A stretch of DNA of 64,000 nt, from positions 5,452 to 69,451 of the forward strand of contig JAHLWZ010000702.1 in assembly GCA_020536535.1 (NCBI GenBank). The letters are read 5' to 3'. The translations under genes were made by a program, and so were the position numbers. This DNA comes from Pelomyxa schiedti (lineage: Eukaryota > Evosea > Pelobiontida > Pelomyxidae). The notes beneath the pieces are model-generated. The model was not told the origin of the DNA. It saw only the letters and a program-made list of their open reading frames with translations, and searched no databases. Positions 22,069-34,807 of this stretch are shown in pieces (the first letter of the stretch is position 1; each line of letters starts with the position of its first letter).

Positions 22069-23472
22069 TCACCAACATAAGTTATTGGCAATGGCATTTA
22101 TGTCTAGTGGTTCTGGTTTGGAGGGATCCCTCAAGTAACTAATTGCCTTCTTGGGACATGTTCCATCACAAGCAGTGCAACCGAGGCATCTGTAATGAAT
22201 GAGTACAATGCCTACCACTTGAGTTAATAAATCAGCATACCTTCTCGGATCAAAAACGGGTCTTCGATCTTTCATTTCAATGGCGTCGAATGGGCAAGTT
22301 TTAACACAGGCGCCACATCCACAACACTTGTTGTTGTCGACCTGTTAAGAGTTATTGACATTACAAATTGCATTCAAATAAGAGGTACTTGTGCAACATA
22401 GCCAGAGCTAGTCAAACTTCGACCAAATGCCATCATGGTGGCTATGCCACCACAGCAGCATTTGCTAAAGGGGTGTGTTGATTTTGGGTCCAAAGAGTAT
22501 TTTGTACAAACCAGCAATTACAAATTGCAAAGAAGCCATCGAAAACATTTTTAAAGTACACATTGTGTACATGGCCCAGGCGATGTTGGTCATCAAGTAA
22601 ATCCAGGGCCTCTTGTTTTGTTAGAAGTCGCCCACCCTTTTCTTTGCACATGGCCTCAGATAACCCAAATACCATGCAAACCTGAATAAAGTTATCAAGG
22701 AAGGTTGTGTCGGTGCAGTACTGCAGATGGTCCGCACTTGCCTCTTTGTCCATGATTCCTCTCACGAGCCAGCATCCTGCAAGTGCATTCTATTACTCCA
22801 ACCGTGCTGTTAGCTGAAAGTGCCATTTCCCTAACTTCCTTGTATGGGAGAATTCTCTCGCCCAGGTCTACTCGGGGCAGGTCCCTTTCTATCATGACTA
22901 TTTTCTTCAAAAAGTAAGTGCAAAAGGTAGTGCTATGTGAAAAACCTTGGCGTCCTCCGTTGTTACTGGTTTTCCATGGTAAGTATCGTGCATATAATTC
23001 TGTACGATAGAAAATCGGCTCAGTAGGCCCAACAAGCCGAAGTATTTCCGAGGGGATGCCTTGTAGAAAAGCTTTGGTTTTTTTCATGAGTTTACAATGC
23101 TCAGTTAGTAAGATTAACCATACCAAGTGGGCCAATAAGGAAAGAGGCATCTTTGTGAGACATCTGGAAGCCAAGTCCAACCCTAAGTAGGCAACGACAA
23201 CCACACAAATCTTGGACACCTTCATTGTCACAATAAGAAGACAAACAAAAGGATGGGTTGATGACTTCAAAAAAAAAATGCCATGGGAAGCATACCAACC
23301 CAGATGGAAAATGCGACCTAATAAGTGAGATGCCAATCAACAGGCACAATGGACGGAACAGTCCTCTGGAAGGGGGTCCAACAACACGAGGTAGTCCCCA
23401 AGATTCCCCTTGTTTCATTCCTCCCTCGAATAGCTCTTCATACATGTACCGTGGCCCCTTGTGCCCGTCCAT
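22069..23472 (-). CDS. 4Fe-4S cluster protein of an anaerobe-type family (ICNCCxCCC plus ferredoxin domain)
   Basis: Starts MDGHKGPRYMYEELFEGG at 23472, about seven exons. The middle part has ERILPYKEVREMALSANS, then VIECTCRM, LTKQEALDLLDDQHRLGHVH and FAICNCC, which joins across an intron to KCCCGGIATMMAFG. The C-terminus is a 2[4Fe-4S] ferredoxin domain: CCGCGACVKTCPFDAIEM and CLGCTACDGTCPKKAISY. This order (CxCR-like, CNCCxCCC, ferredoxin) is typical of 4Fe-4S proteins of clostridia and sulfate reducers. Their electron partners are not well known. A GTGAGT donor follows the last LC codons; either reading gives a stop within a few codons. It is read toward the gene at 21427 and lies downstream of PIKfyve on the same strand. 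Confidence 0.82.
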
Positions 23473-23664
23473 CTATTAAATATGGGAGATCTGATCGATG
23501 TTGAAGGTGTTTAGAAGAAAAATCTCACTTTTTGTATGATCAAAACAAAGACGATGACTAGGCAGGGGCAAAACGTGGCATACTAAAAGTAATAAAGGAA
23601 GCAAGTGACGATGACGTGGAGTGTTTTTTGTCACTTTTGTAGTCTGTTCTATTCACAAGCAAAA

Positions 23665-26600
23665 TTAAAACATTGCCAACATCTCCTCTGCCATTGTGTG
23701 GGGTTCATAACCCCTTTGTGCCAAGTTATGTTGTTGAGTGCCTGTGGATGCCGTTGTAGATGCAACGACGGTGTGGGCACTGGGCACCATTGTGAAATAG
23801 ACCCTGAGAGCGTCTATATACCTCATGGCGTACTCGTCTGGCGCCGTGATTGTGGGACCCCCGTTCCTGCCACCACCAGCAACCCGCTTGAACTTGTTTT
23901 CGGCGATTTTGTCCCAAGTATAGATCCGGATGTAATCAATTATGCCAGTGACCAGCCGGCCGCTGCGCATGTCGACGCCAACAAGGAGGCTGTAGTCCAT
24001 CAGATCTTGAGTGCTGAGGAAGTGCGTGTCATTCAGGAGGCAAGCCTGTAGATAAAATTTGGATTGGACGTCAACGCATAGAGGCGCACGATGGAGACCT
24101 GAATTTCGGATTTGGTTTTTTTCAGGTTAGGGTTTTGATGAGAGAGGGGCAGTGGGAAAAGAACTTCTAATGATGTTCCCGTCGAGAAGAACACCAGTTC
24201 GGCCAGAGATAAGTCGCCCTCTGGCACCTTTAAGGTCAAAAATCTAACGATGCTCGTGAAACTTTAAAAAAGTAGAAGAATAAACGGTACCCCATTGATT
24301 GAGCAATTGAAGAAGAGATTTTCCATCACTAGTAAATCGAGCTTGTATGTTTTCCCGTGACTGGCAGTCAATTTAACTCTGTATAGTCCTAGAATTTTCA
24401 CCATATTGGAGTACAACTTTAAAAGAAGGTAAGAAGGTAGAAATAGTAAGAAAGAACCAACTTTTTCTGAGATTACTCGTCCCATATACATAAAGTAGGA
24501 TGGTGCAAAAGAAAGGAATCCGTGCATTTCTACAGAAGTGATTTGTTTCAACACAATTCTGTCATCTTGTTGTGAAAAAACCGTCATTTCAATGAGCATT
24601 CCCATGAAGATGTACCAAACGACTTGAGAAAATTGGCTTTCTTTCCTCCTTGGGTTTGCCACTTACAACATCTTGTGAGAGATTTGAGAAATTGTTGTTC
24701 CTTTGCTTCACAATGCTTCCCCCAGAGGAGGAGCCGGAGAGCTTTGAATTGTCGTGCATAAAGAACATGGCAATAGAAATCAGCTGTATAGCCCTCAACG
24801 CGATAGTGTTGTTCTGTGCCGCATGAGACTCAAAAATGCACTACTGTACTTACTTATCAGAATGTGGGTTTTTTCCAGAGAAAGAAGTTGTTCCAGTGTC
24901 GTTGGAGAGAGTTTTGGTTGTGAAGATGGTACAGGTTTGTTCCCAGGTGCAGTTTTAGAAGAAGAGATGAGCTTTGCTAGACCAGGGGGTGTTGATTTTC
25001 TATTCTTCATTTTGTTTGATGGAGAGGTCTCTTCGGGAGACTGTTGTTGCTTTTAGATGTTTAGAGAGAATTTCCAAGTGGTGTTTATTCAACCTCAGTG
25101 AATTCTCCAAAATCAAATATCCCTCCTTTAAATTTTTCTTCATATTCCACAGACCTGACACATATTACAGGTGTAAGTTAAAAGGTTTAAAACCTCATGG
25201 CCCAGGATACTATTGAACTTGGTTCATCCTCGAAAACGATAACAGGAAGATTGTTTACTCCTGGGGGTAAATGCATCTCGCCGACAGCTGTCGTTGGAAC
25301 TATGTCTTCCCTGTTTATCTTAGACTGTACTCTGTAGAGGAGTTAAATGGGGTAAGTTCAATGGACTCGAACTTGTCAGGTACTAAGTTGTGTCCACTGT
25401 CATGCTCCTCGGGAAGTGTGGTATCTTCATCGTCACTTTGCTCCTCAACAGTTTCAACTGTACCCTGAACAAATCTTAGAGACATAAGACTGTTAAGTCG
25501 GTACAGCAATAAGAGAGCTCGACGAGGATAACAGTGCATCCATTGATAAATGAGTGAAAGGAACAGTACTGTCACCCATCGGTTCTGGTGCCTTAGTTCC
25601 AGAATTGGTAGTTGTATTTGTAAGTCTCGAATCGATATGAGTAGAAGTTGGCTTTGATCTATCACTGGGATGTGTGAGAAAACGGCATAGAACAGGAGTT
25701 GATACAGCATGGATCTCACGGGTGCTGGAACGAATCTCCAAAAGCCTTTGGTAAGGGAATTGATTTGCTCTTCAATGAATCGGAGTTCATTAAGCCAGGT
25801 ATTGCACCGAGAACTGAAAATTCTTTTTTTTTTTGTTATTGGGCATTCATCATTCACAGTGAGGCATACCCAAGTAGTTTGGTTTGTTCCGTAACATCAG
25901 GAGTAAGACAAGCCATTTGGATTGACTCTCTCAAAACAGTTGTTTCTTGTTCACAATCACGCTCAAACTGGGCCAACTGATCGAGAAGAATGGGGAGAGT
26001 ATCTCTATCCCCACTTCTTGGTTTGTCTGCCAGTGGTGATAGAGCAGATTCAAAAAGCTTCGTGTACTTATCAACGTTCTCTGACACCTTGTGTAGTTAA
26101 GAGAGAACTTCGACTTTACTTGCACACTTTTTGAAGAAGAACTGTGAGTTCCGCGTACTCTTTTCTCAAAAAATCAACCCCCATGTTGCTGGGTTCATCA
26201 AATAGAGTGCCAGTTTTGTGATGTTCTACAGAGAACACTGTAACTGGTACATAATCAATAATTGCTACCTGCAGTATTGTGATTAAAAGAACGACTTAAA
26301 GTTGGAGCTCACAAATTTGTTGTACAAGTAGTAATGAGCGGCATTTTGAGCACCATGAGGGCAAGGCTTTCTGCCTGCTTGGGAGTAGAAAAAGTGTAGA
26401 AGATACAGACCAAAGGAAAAGTTGTATGTTTCTGAGAAGGTTTAGGTTATGGTATGTTTCAGTAGTAGGAAAGAACCTATTGACATGCGAACAAGTGGGG
26501 ATGTTCTATTACAGTTTTTGCATATTGTATAAACAAAAATGCTGTTATCAGATGTTTGTATTCCGAGACGTGCCTTTCTTAGATGCGCTGGGTACTATTA

Positions 26601-29600
26601 CGCATTAGATGCAACAAAAAACAAAAAAAGAAGATAGAGTCAACCTGTGTCATAGAGAGATTTGCTAGTTCCTCCACAACAACATTCACTCGCCCTCTAT
26701 TGTGAATAAATGATTGTTCGTGAAGAAGCATGTGATGTCCACATTGAGAGGCAGGACAGGATTTGTTTGTATTAGTAAAGCAGTTTTCATATAGGAACTG
26801 ACCAAGACAGTTGTCTTGCTGAAAAGGGTTTGTACACGAGAAGTGAAGAAGAAACAATACTTTGGATGAGTAAAAGTGGTATTGAAATAGTTGCCAGGGA
26901 CAACATTGTAATCCAGTGACTCGACTCCCAACGGAGTACCCAACTATCATGGACTTGGGTCACAAGGAAAATAAAGTGAGAATTTCAAGAAAAGGAAGAA
27001 ATAATACTTGGTATAACCAAATTGGATGCGGAGCACTCAATTCGAGCCCCTTTGGTATGATCTCACGGAAGTAGTCGTTTGCTGGGGGAACAGCCAGATC
27101 TTGGAAAGAGAATGTCACAGGGGGAACGCTGCGGCACAGGTAAATCAATCTAAAAAAAAGAAAGATCGGACCTCATTGTCGGGCTTGGTCCGGCGTAGGT
27201 GAGCTTGAGTGGAGGTGGAGACTCAAGTAAAGGTGGAAACAGTAGTTCAGGACTGCAAGATAAAATTGGCTCCGGGCTGTACTTGTATCAACGAGTGATT
27301 TTTGTTGTATTTTCTTACTGCTGGGGGAAAACTGGAGTAGAAAACTTCTCCAAGGACAAGTTTCTCTCTAACTTTCTATTATAGGCGAGGTATGTTACAA
27401 ACTGTGAGCGCATCAGAAAATGGAGAATGACTATGAAACACACTTGCAAAATTTCTTTTATACTTTTAAGTTCAAGTGAAGATGCACCTCTCAGGATGAT
27501 TGTTCCTCCCTTGTGAGGCTTCTCTTCAAAAAATGTGATGGACTTCTTTCCCCAGTCACCCTCATATTTTAAAACGTATATTTTTGAGCAATTTCCAACC
27601 CTTGGCTTTGGGTGCCCAAGGTCTATGTCCGTAACTATGGCAAATAATGTCAGAGTGCCTATACAATTGGGGAGACTACTAAAGGGAAGTGCATCAATTA
27701 CGTCTGCTTCCAGCAAGCGGGATAGTCGTTTTATTACCGTAAGTTTAACATTGGAAAATACTGTCATATGCTGCGCCAGGAAAAACTCAAGGGCTATTCG
27801 GGCAACTACATGAGAAGAGACAACAATCTGTGGTCTAGTTGATGCAATTCGAGATACCATGAGTTTGAGGTATTCTCTCTCCTGCATAACGTTATGGGAA
27901 AAAGCTCAACACAGGGATTATGTACTCGGTTAAGTAGTTCATCAAAGGAGGCTAATTGAAGCTCCTCAGTACTCTTACTGTACCTTATTTATTTATTACT
28001 GAATTTGAATGAACGCATAACAAAAAATAGGGACAATACTCGAGCGGGCATGTCAAGAGTATAACTCCAGCACATCCAAAGTTTGATTGCATGCTCTTGT
28101 GGGCAACATTTTTACTGAAACCAATGCCACTTCTGAACTCCGAGTCGGAGATCTCTCCACCTGGCACAGTTTTTATCTGGTGGTGGGTAATCGCTATTAT
28201 GATGCAAACAAAAAAAAACCTACCCTTACATATTTTCCAATATACTTCTTATCACTCATTTTTAGCTCTATCTTTTCCACAGCAGTTGTTGCCAGTTGGT
28301 ATATAACCTCTTAATTGGATTATTTGCTGTGTAAAAAGTTGGGTAATACCAGCCCAACGGAGATCAAATCCAGTACTGTGTAACAGCTGGAATACAATTT
28401 GTTTAAGGTGTTCACTACTTTGTGCTATGAAGTCTTTGTCGGAGTCTTCAATCTCCGTTGTAAGAGAGGCTAGGTTCTGGTAAGAAGTGCTGGTATTTCA
28501 ATTTGTGAATGAATACCTTGATGAAGAGCAAGGTGGTCTGCAACAGAAATCAGTTTGCTGTATTTTTACAACAATAAAAAAAAATAAAAAAAATAATTCT
28601 ATTAGCTGGTGAGAAATGGTGGAGATTTTAAACATTGGAGGTTCCTCTTTTGGACCAAAGTTGGGAGGGGATTGATGAAGGTCGTAGCAGGAAGCACAAG
28701 ACCGTATATGGTTCTGCCGTAACTCACAACATCTGGGAGTAATCAAAAAGCTTTGACTTGTCAAGACAAACAACCTTGAACAAAAAATGAGTCCACAGAT
28801 GCGACAGTGATGCCTTCGATTAATAGTAGAAAATACAGTTGGGCATGAGTGACATGTATCACAGAGCTCATCTGCAATCCACAATGACTGTCTCACAATG
28901 AGATAGTTTTTAAAATAATCTTAATTACCGTTTCCTCTCCGATATGTTCACTGAAAGAGTGGGTCAGAAAAAAAATGGAAGGGAATTCATGGTAACTTGT
29001 TTTCAACAGGTTGCTCACTAAGCAAAGGATGTTGAACTACTGGTTGTAGATGAGGTTTTTCCTTTTCATCTTTGCTTTCCGATGGAGATATGGCACTAGA
29101 CTGTGGTTGTTGTTCTGGTTGCTCAGCCACAGGCACATTCTGGGAATGTGGGGTCTCCTTTACTGGTGCTGGTGAAGGGCATTGAGTAACAGAGGATAGG
29201 ATGAAATCGTCTTCATCCAAATCCTCAGGGGTTGTAGACGGTGGAGCTAAAAATGCAGAGGAAGCAAGAGAAGGTGAAATAGTGTGAAGCACCAAATTTC
29301 CCATTCCAAACCGTGACATTCTTTGGTTAGTTAAGTCCAGCTGTGTTCAAAAAAAAAAAAAGGAACCCACAAGTCGGTTCCCCCCGAAAACATACACTTT
29401 CCTCGTGGCAAACAATACGCCGCCCCCCACGGGCTCCCCAACAGACACCAGTGCACCACTTCCCCCGCTTGCCGACGCCGACGCTGAAGCGGTGCTCTTG
29501 CTGGCCAAAGGAGGAGATGGCCTCACCCTCGCTGTGAATTGTGTCAGTACAGTGGGCTCCCTCTCCACCTCCTTGGCACTCTTCACACGATACGTTGACA

Positions 29601-29601
29601 T
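23665..29601 (-). CDS. PIKfyve/Fab1-type phosphatidylinositol 3-phosphate 5-kinase
   Basis: Makes PI(3,5)P2 from PI3P on endolysosomes. The start at 29601 (MSTYRVKSAKEVERE) joins across a 58-nt intron to an exon beginning LDLTNQRMSRFGMG. Domains in order: FYVE zinc finger (about 28.9-28.6 kb) with WIADELCDTC, RRHHCRICG and RSCASC, so the PI3P-binding RHHCR is intact; TCP-1/chaperonin-like domain (about 27.9-27.3 kb) with GGTIILRGASSLELKSIKE; a long middle region (about 27-25 kb) expected to hold the conserved Cys-rich domain; PIP-kinase domain (about 24.7-23.67 kb) with LDLLVMENLFF, MDYSLLVGV and GIIDYIRIYTWDK. More than 20 short introns. Fab1 forms a complex with Vac14 and Fig4, which are not in this window. 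Confidence 0.88.
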
Positions 29602-29837
29602 TGCCAGGCTCCCTTCAGCGTATCGTAATAATAAAAATCAGCGTATCAACGACTTTTTCCTGTCTGATTTGATGGAATTTTGGCAGTTCAAGAAAAATAA
29701 AAACTTCATTCTTGCGGAGATTTAAACAAAGAGGGTTGGGGTTTCTTGACACACTCTAATGTTGCAATTATCAACATCATTATGTTTTGTTTTGGTCGGG
29801 GAGGGGCGTCCTGAACTTACAAAGACTAGAACTACAT

Positions 29838-32453
29838 TCAAAATGATGAAGGCGAGTATGTCTTGTACCGCATAACAGCATATAGCCCATACAATAGGCA
29901 CGCCTGCTTTTGTGCTTCCAGTGCCAGTAGGCACAGATGCAACTTCTCGTCTGGTCTTAGGCCACCAATCATCTCAAAGTCCATACTAGTTACAGTCCAG
30001 GGATGGAATATAACTTTCTTTATGTACTGCTTCAGCTTCTTTGACAGAAAACTGTTCACCTCTCCGTACTCATAGTCATCGTGGAAAATTCCGTGGATTC
30101 GGTGAACGTAATGCCATATGGCCTCACGGAACGGCTCGGTTCTTACATTAGATTTATCTGAGAAGCTACTCGAGAGTTAGCCTTGGTAATGGAAGTAGGG
30201 TATTACAACTTATTGTAGGTCATCTGCATAGTACGGTCGAAGAGTTTGTGAAGGGAAGGTGCTGCTTCCTTGAAAAATTCCTCAACCAGTCCGTACCCGT
30301 GTTGTGACCAACAGTAGTCCTTAATAGTGTTGGTAGGAGTCGACATGACACTTAGCACACCTGGACACGGAAGATAGGATTTATCCGGTGATCGAAATCT
30401 AAATGCGGCCTGTCTTTGCCACATAGGTACTTGGTTGTGTTGGGAGATATGGAGACAGATGCAGGAGAACTAGCAACAGGCAGTGCTGGGAAGACAACAC
30501 CATCTGCAGCTGTGAATTGATCGATTCTGCTGCTTTGCGAGGTGTCATGAGGCCTTGCCCGGCTCCAGTTGTCAGGACCCACTTCTGTGTATTGTTGGGT
30601 AAAAGAAAGCGAAGTGATTGTCCGAACCTTCTTCCGTGGACCCGTCTTGTGAAGTATCAGCATCATTTACGGGAGAGGGGGGAGACGGGGCCGGTGCAGT
30701 AGTGCAAATTGTGTTTACTGGAGATGGAGGGGATGGAGTAGGCACCACGGTGGACGCCACGACCTCAAACCCAGATTCTGGGTTAATCCCGCATCCAAAC
30801 ACAAGGCTTGATAACGAGATGAATTCGCACGCAATGACAATCATTGCCACAATCTGTGCAATTGACCAAGGGTCCTCTAATTGTACGAGATCCTATGTTG
30901 ATTTCAGGTGAGATGCATAATTAAGCTAACCTCAATATGTTTTCGACTTAAAACCCAGGGTTGATTTGCCAGAAGTGCGATTACTTTTACAAGCCGTTTT
31001 ACTTTGGGGGGTGCATTTTGAACTCCGTTGAGCCACTCTTCTGGCCCGCCACTCTGTCTGAATTCAGCTTCTTGCTGACGCACAAGATACTCGCAACCTC
31101 TTCGACTTGCAGCCTAAATGTGCGAGGGTAAATTCAGAAAAATCCCATAACACAACAATGTGCACACCAGAATGGCAACATAATGACGGAGAGGTTTTGG
31201 CATAGGATTTTCTAACCGCAAGATTGTGTTCAACAGTTCACAATGAGCATCAAAGTAATCAAAGTGAACTGATAAGACAAGATCGAGGTTTGAAATAGTG
31301 CCACTGTAACCGAAATAGTCCTAACAAGTGTAAGGAACATCGGGCACGGGAAAATTTACAATAAACGCAGTGCTCTGTAATGTTTTAAGGTCAAAAGTTT
31401 GTGGGAACTCCGAAAATCTGGATGGGCGAGGGTAAACCGGGATCGCTTCCTTTAAGAGGTCATGGCAACCAAGTACATTTATGAATTACCCGTGGGATAC
31501 GAGAGAGATGCCTCAGGAGGGCCGAGGTTACATCTTCAAAAGGGCACGTGGTAGAAAGGCGCGCTACAGTGTGTATATTGCTGAAAAGAACGGATGTATC
31601 ACGGAAAAGGAGTTCAAGTTCGTCCAGAGCTTGTTTCCGTCTGTGTGGATCGGTCAACAGTAGCCGCTAACATAAAGAAATGGAGATGAATATGGCAAGG
31701 AGATGTCCTAACTGTTTAGCATACATACCTGAAACTTCGAATATGGGCTATTCACTTGAAAATTATACTCGGCAAGTGCTGGATGAATTAAGCGTTTGAA
31801 AGGAACGTAATCGAATGTAAAAAGTACTTACATGAGTGATGTGCAAAAATAGTTTGTCCACCCTCATCCGGTGCCTCAATGCCAAAACCTTCATCCAATA
31901 AAAGGGGTTGGAGAGACAAAGATGGTGACATTGCAAGCATTGGTGGTGACTGCATGGATATGGACATGTGTGGCATGGATAGGGATGTGTGTGGCATGGA
32001 TGCGCGTGGTGGTTGCCCCATTAATGGGATTAACGGTGGTGGAGCAGATCTTGAACTGCTTGTTGTGTTGTGTGATGACAGAGTAGATTTTGTACTATCT
32101 GCCGTATTTTTCTCTGTGATTGGTGTCCCGCCAGGCGTAGACGGCGTAAGATTGGTGTGTGGGAGAGGAGGAGACGGTGATGGAGAAGGCGGGTATTGAA
32201 CGCTACTACACTCTCCTACAGTGAATGGTACGGCCCAATTTTGTGAGACCTGCGCGGTTGCAAGGCTGCTTGACCCACTTGCAGTTTGTGTTGTAGTGTT
32301 GGTCAGCGTAGTCGGACTCAGTGCAGCCTTGTTGAATATTCTTGTGTCGTCTCCGTTTGCCGTAGAGGACGTCCAAAACCATGTTGGTGAACAAGCAGTG
32401 ATCGGCGGCGATGGCGTATTGCGCCCCGGAATACGAATACTATCGCTCGTCAT
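29838..32453 (-). CDS. Sestrin homologue
   Basis: Stress- and leucine-responsive regulator of TORC1 (through GATOR2) and of peroxide defence in animals. The first exon (MTSDSIRIPGRNTPS) is a Ser/Thr/Pro-rich leader. Then DELELLFRDTSVLFSNIHTV, DYFGYSGTISNLDLVLSVHF, and the N-terminal catalytic segment AASRRGCEYLVRQQ, whose Cys matches the redox Cys of human sestrins (RHQCSYLV). Next GGPEEWLNGVQNAPPKVKRL, SLSSLVFGCGINPE, a Pro-rich insert, IKDYCWSQHGYGLVEEFF, and a C-terminal helical domain with EPFREAIWHYVHRI and LLALEAQKQACLLYGL. The order and both hallmark motifs (FGCGxxPE, DYxWxxHGY) are diagnostic. It lies 236 bp upstream of PIKfyve on the same strand. Confidence 0.9.
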
Positions 32454-32845
32454 TTTATGTCGGTACCCTTCAGACGCAAATTAAAAAAAAAAAGAAACAA
32501 GTAATAAATTAAAAAACGTGACGAGCTACGAACAAGGAACGTGTCCACAACACGGGAGATCTGGAGATCTACCCAATGTCACTGTCACAACGACCGATGA
32601 ACCAGCGGTAACACCGCACCGGTGGGCTCCTTCACTCTGCTCGGGTCCGAAATTGCATGAAAAAAATAAGAGATTTCCTTTTCTGAAAAGTGTGTCTGGA
32701 ACACAATCTGGATTATTGTACACTGTTGCGCACTATCGCCGGCCATTGAAGATGGACAACTGCTCTTAGAACTGTCAATCTTCAATCATTCTATCTTTCT
32801 ATTTACGCAACTCTGCCAAAAGGGTACCTAAAATACAAGAAAATC
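32454..32845. other. Divergent promoter region, sestrin / ZCCHC17-like
   Basis: About 390 bp between two divergently transcribed genes, A-rich near both ends. A short plus-strand frame (MTSYEQGTCPQ, from 32518) has no support. No repeat or RNA gene seen. Confidence 0.4.
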
Positions 32846-34546
32846 ATGGACTTCGAGGAGGGTGATGAAGACTCTGTGTTTGGGGGGTTCCGGCCGCGTG
32901 CGATTGTGAAGCAAAACCAGAAGACCGAAGATGACAACACGCTTTCGCTACCACGTGATGGTGCGTCATCACACGATACAGACCGCCGCGACTCGCGGGA
33001 CTCGCGGGGTTCGCGCGACTCTCGGGACGACAGGGACAGGCACTCGTCTAGAGATAGAGATTCTCGCGACGCGAGGGACTCTAGAGATCCACACCAGCGA
33101 GACGGAAGAGATTCCCAAAGGCACAGCTACAGGGACAGAAACAGCTTTGGCAATGATCGCAGAGATGACCGAGACAGAGACAGAGATCGTGACCGGGACA
33201 GGGATAGAGGGAACAGACGGCCTGAGCGAAATCGTGGGGACCCAAATCCACCGGCACTCTATTCAATACATCAGGCAAAAGTATGCCTTCACCTTGTAAG
33301 GGGCGTGAGTGAGAAGTTGACTTTGTATCAAAGGTTGTCAGGATAGAGCAGTTTGGTGCTTTTTGTGAAATCCCCGGATTTGCTAGACATGGTGGGATAA
33401 CTGTCCACCATATTTTTAGTTTTGGATACTCACCTACAATCTAACATTCAAGGCCTTTTGCACGTGTCACAGCTCTCTAATTGCAGAGTGGAAAATCCAG
33501 CAAGCGTTGTTGAGCTTGATGAAGTTTTATGGGTCAAAGTGGTGAAAATACAGGTGCGCCAGTCTGGTCTCCAATTTCGCTCACTTCTCTCAGGATGACG
33601 GCAAGTTCAGTCTTTCTATCCGATATGTCAATCAGTCAGATGGCACCGACAAAGATCCAAACAATGGTTAATGACTTTTATATTTTCTACAGGAGTAAAC
33701 GAATTGGCTTCATACAGTTCAGTTAATGATGTCTGACCAAAGACGATCTGGAAATCCCCTTGAACCCAAGAAGCTTGAGATAGGTTCGCAGCTTCCTTGA
33801 GAATGTGCCTTTGCCCCACTACTATCTTGGTGTTGTGTGTTGGGCTATTGTGTTTGTGCATCTGCAGGAGCAGTTTTGAACACATGCTGTTCCCGCTGCG
33901 GGGGGAGAGGACACATTAAAGCCGAATGTTTTGCGGATCTTACTGCTGGACCAGGCAAGAAATATGATCTACTATACAGTCCGTCAAGCAGTCCAACCCA
34001 TACAGCCCCCGCTTCTAGCACTACGACAACTGCACCTCCAAATGAGAGTGCACCTACCGCACAAGGTAGTGATGAGAGTGCTGCTGTGGACCAGGCTTCG
34101 ACATCAAAGGAGGATGCAGGGTAATTTTTCAACTCGCTCACTTTAAGAACGTAACCCTCGATTTAGGGAGGTGACAACAATCCGAGATGCCTTGAGAATT
34201 TTGAATGAGGTTAATCTTTCTCCAACTCTTTTGTTGCCATAGAATAAAGTTCGCAATTCAGGCAAAGCAACGAGAAGACAAAAAGCACAAGCACAGCAAG
34301 CACAAACACAAGCACAAACACCACAGCCACAAGCACAAACACCATGACAGGAAGCACAAGCACCACCGCTCCTCTTCCTCATCATCCTCCTCCTCTTCTT
34401 CTTCCTCCTCCGCATCTTCCTCCCGCTCGCGGTCCCGCTCTCGTTCCCGGTCCGCCTCGCCATCTCACAACAAATCCACGGCCGTGGTCGAGGGCCCTCC
34501 CTCGCCGCCGCACCCCAAGCGCCCCCGCACCAGCGAGAAGGATTGA
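32846..34546 (+). CDS. pNO40/ZCCHC17-like protein: S1 RNA-binding domain plus CCHC zinc knuckle
   Basis: The first exon (32846-33280) encodes an acidic start, MDFEEGDEDSVFGGF, and an Arg/Asp/Ser-rich tract of DRDRDRD and SRDSRD repeats. Exons 2-4 give an S1 domain split over short introns: VVRIEQFGAFCEIPGFARHG, LLHVSQLSNCRVENP, VLWVKVVKIQ and DDGKFSLSIRYV. A CCHC knuckle follows (CSRCGGRGHIKAEC). The C-terminus is Lys/His-rich (KHKHKHKHHSHKHKHH), then poly-Ser, SRSRSRS and a PKRPRTSEKD end. The S1-CCHC-basic order matches the nucleolar 60S-associated protein pNO40/PS1D. Expected role: ribosome biogenesis or RNA processing. The RD tract at the N-terminus is extra relative to the human protein. 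Confidence 0.85.
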
Positions 34547-34807
34547 AACAAGAACCAACACAAGAAACTTGCACTTGTACGGTTCCCTTTCTCGGTAATA
34601 CCGTGCATCCAGCCACCCGCAACAGAAAAAAAATCAGATCTGCACCCGATGGGTTCCAAAAGCGCTAACGGGAAAATAGGAAAAACGAAAAACCGGATAA
34701 AAACAAAAAAAAAACAAAACAACACCCCACGCAACACCCACACAACCCCAACCACTTTTTTTAAACAACAAGGCAAACACACCCAATAAAGCAAATTGGG
34801 CCCCTAC

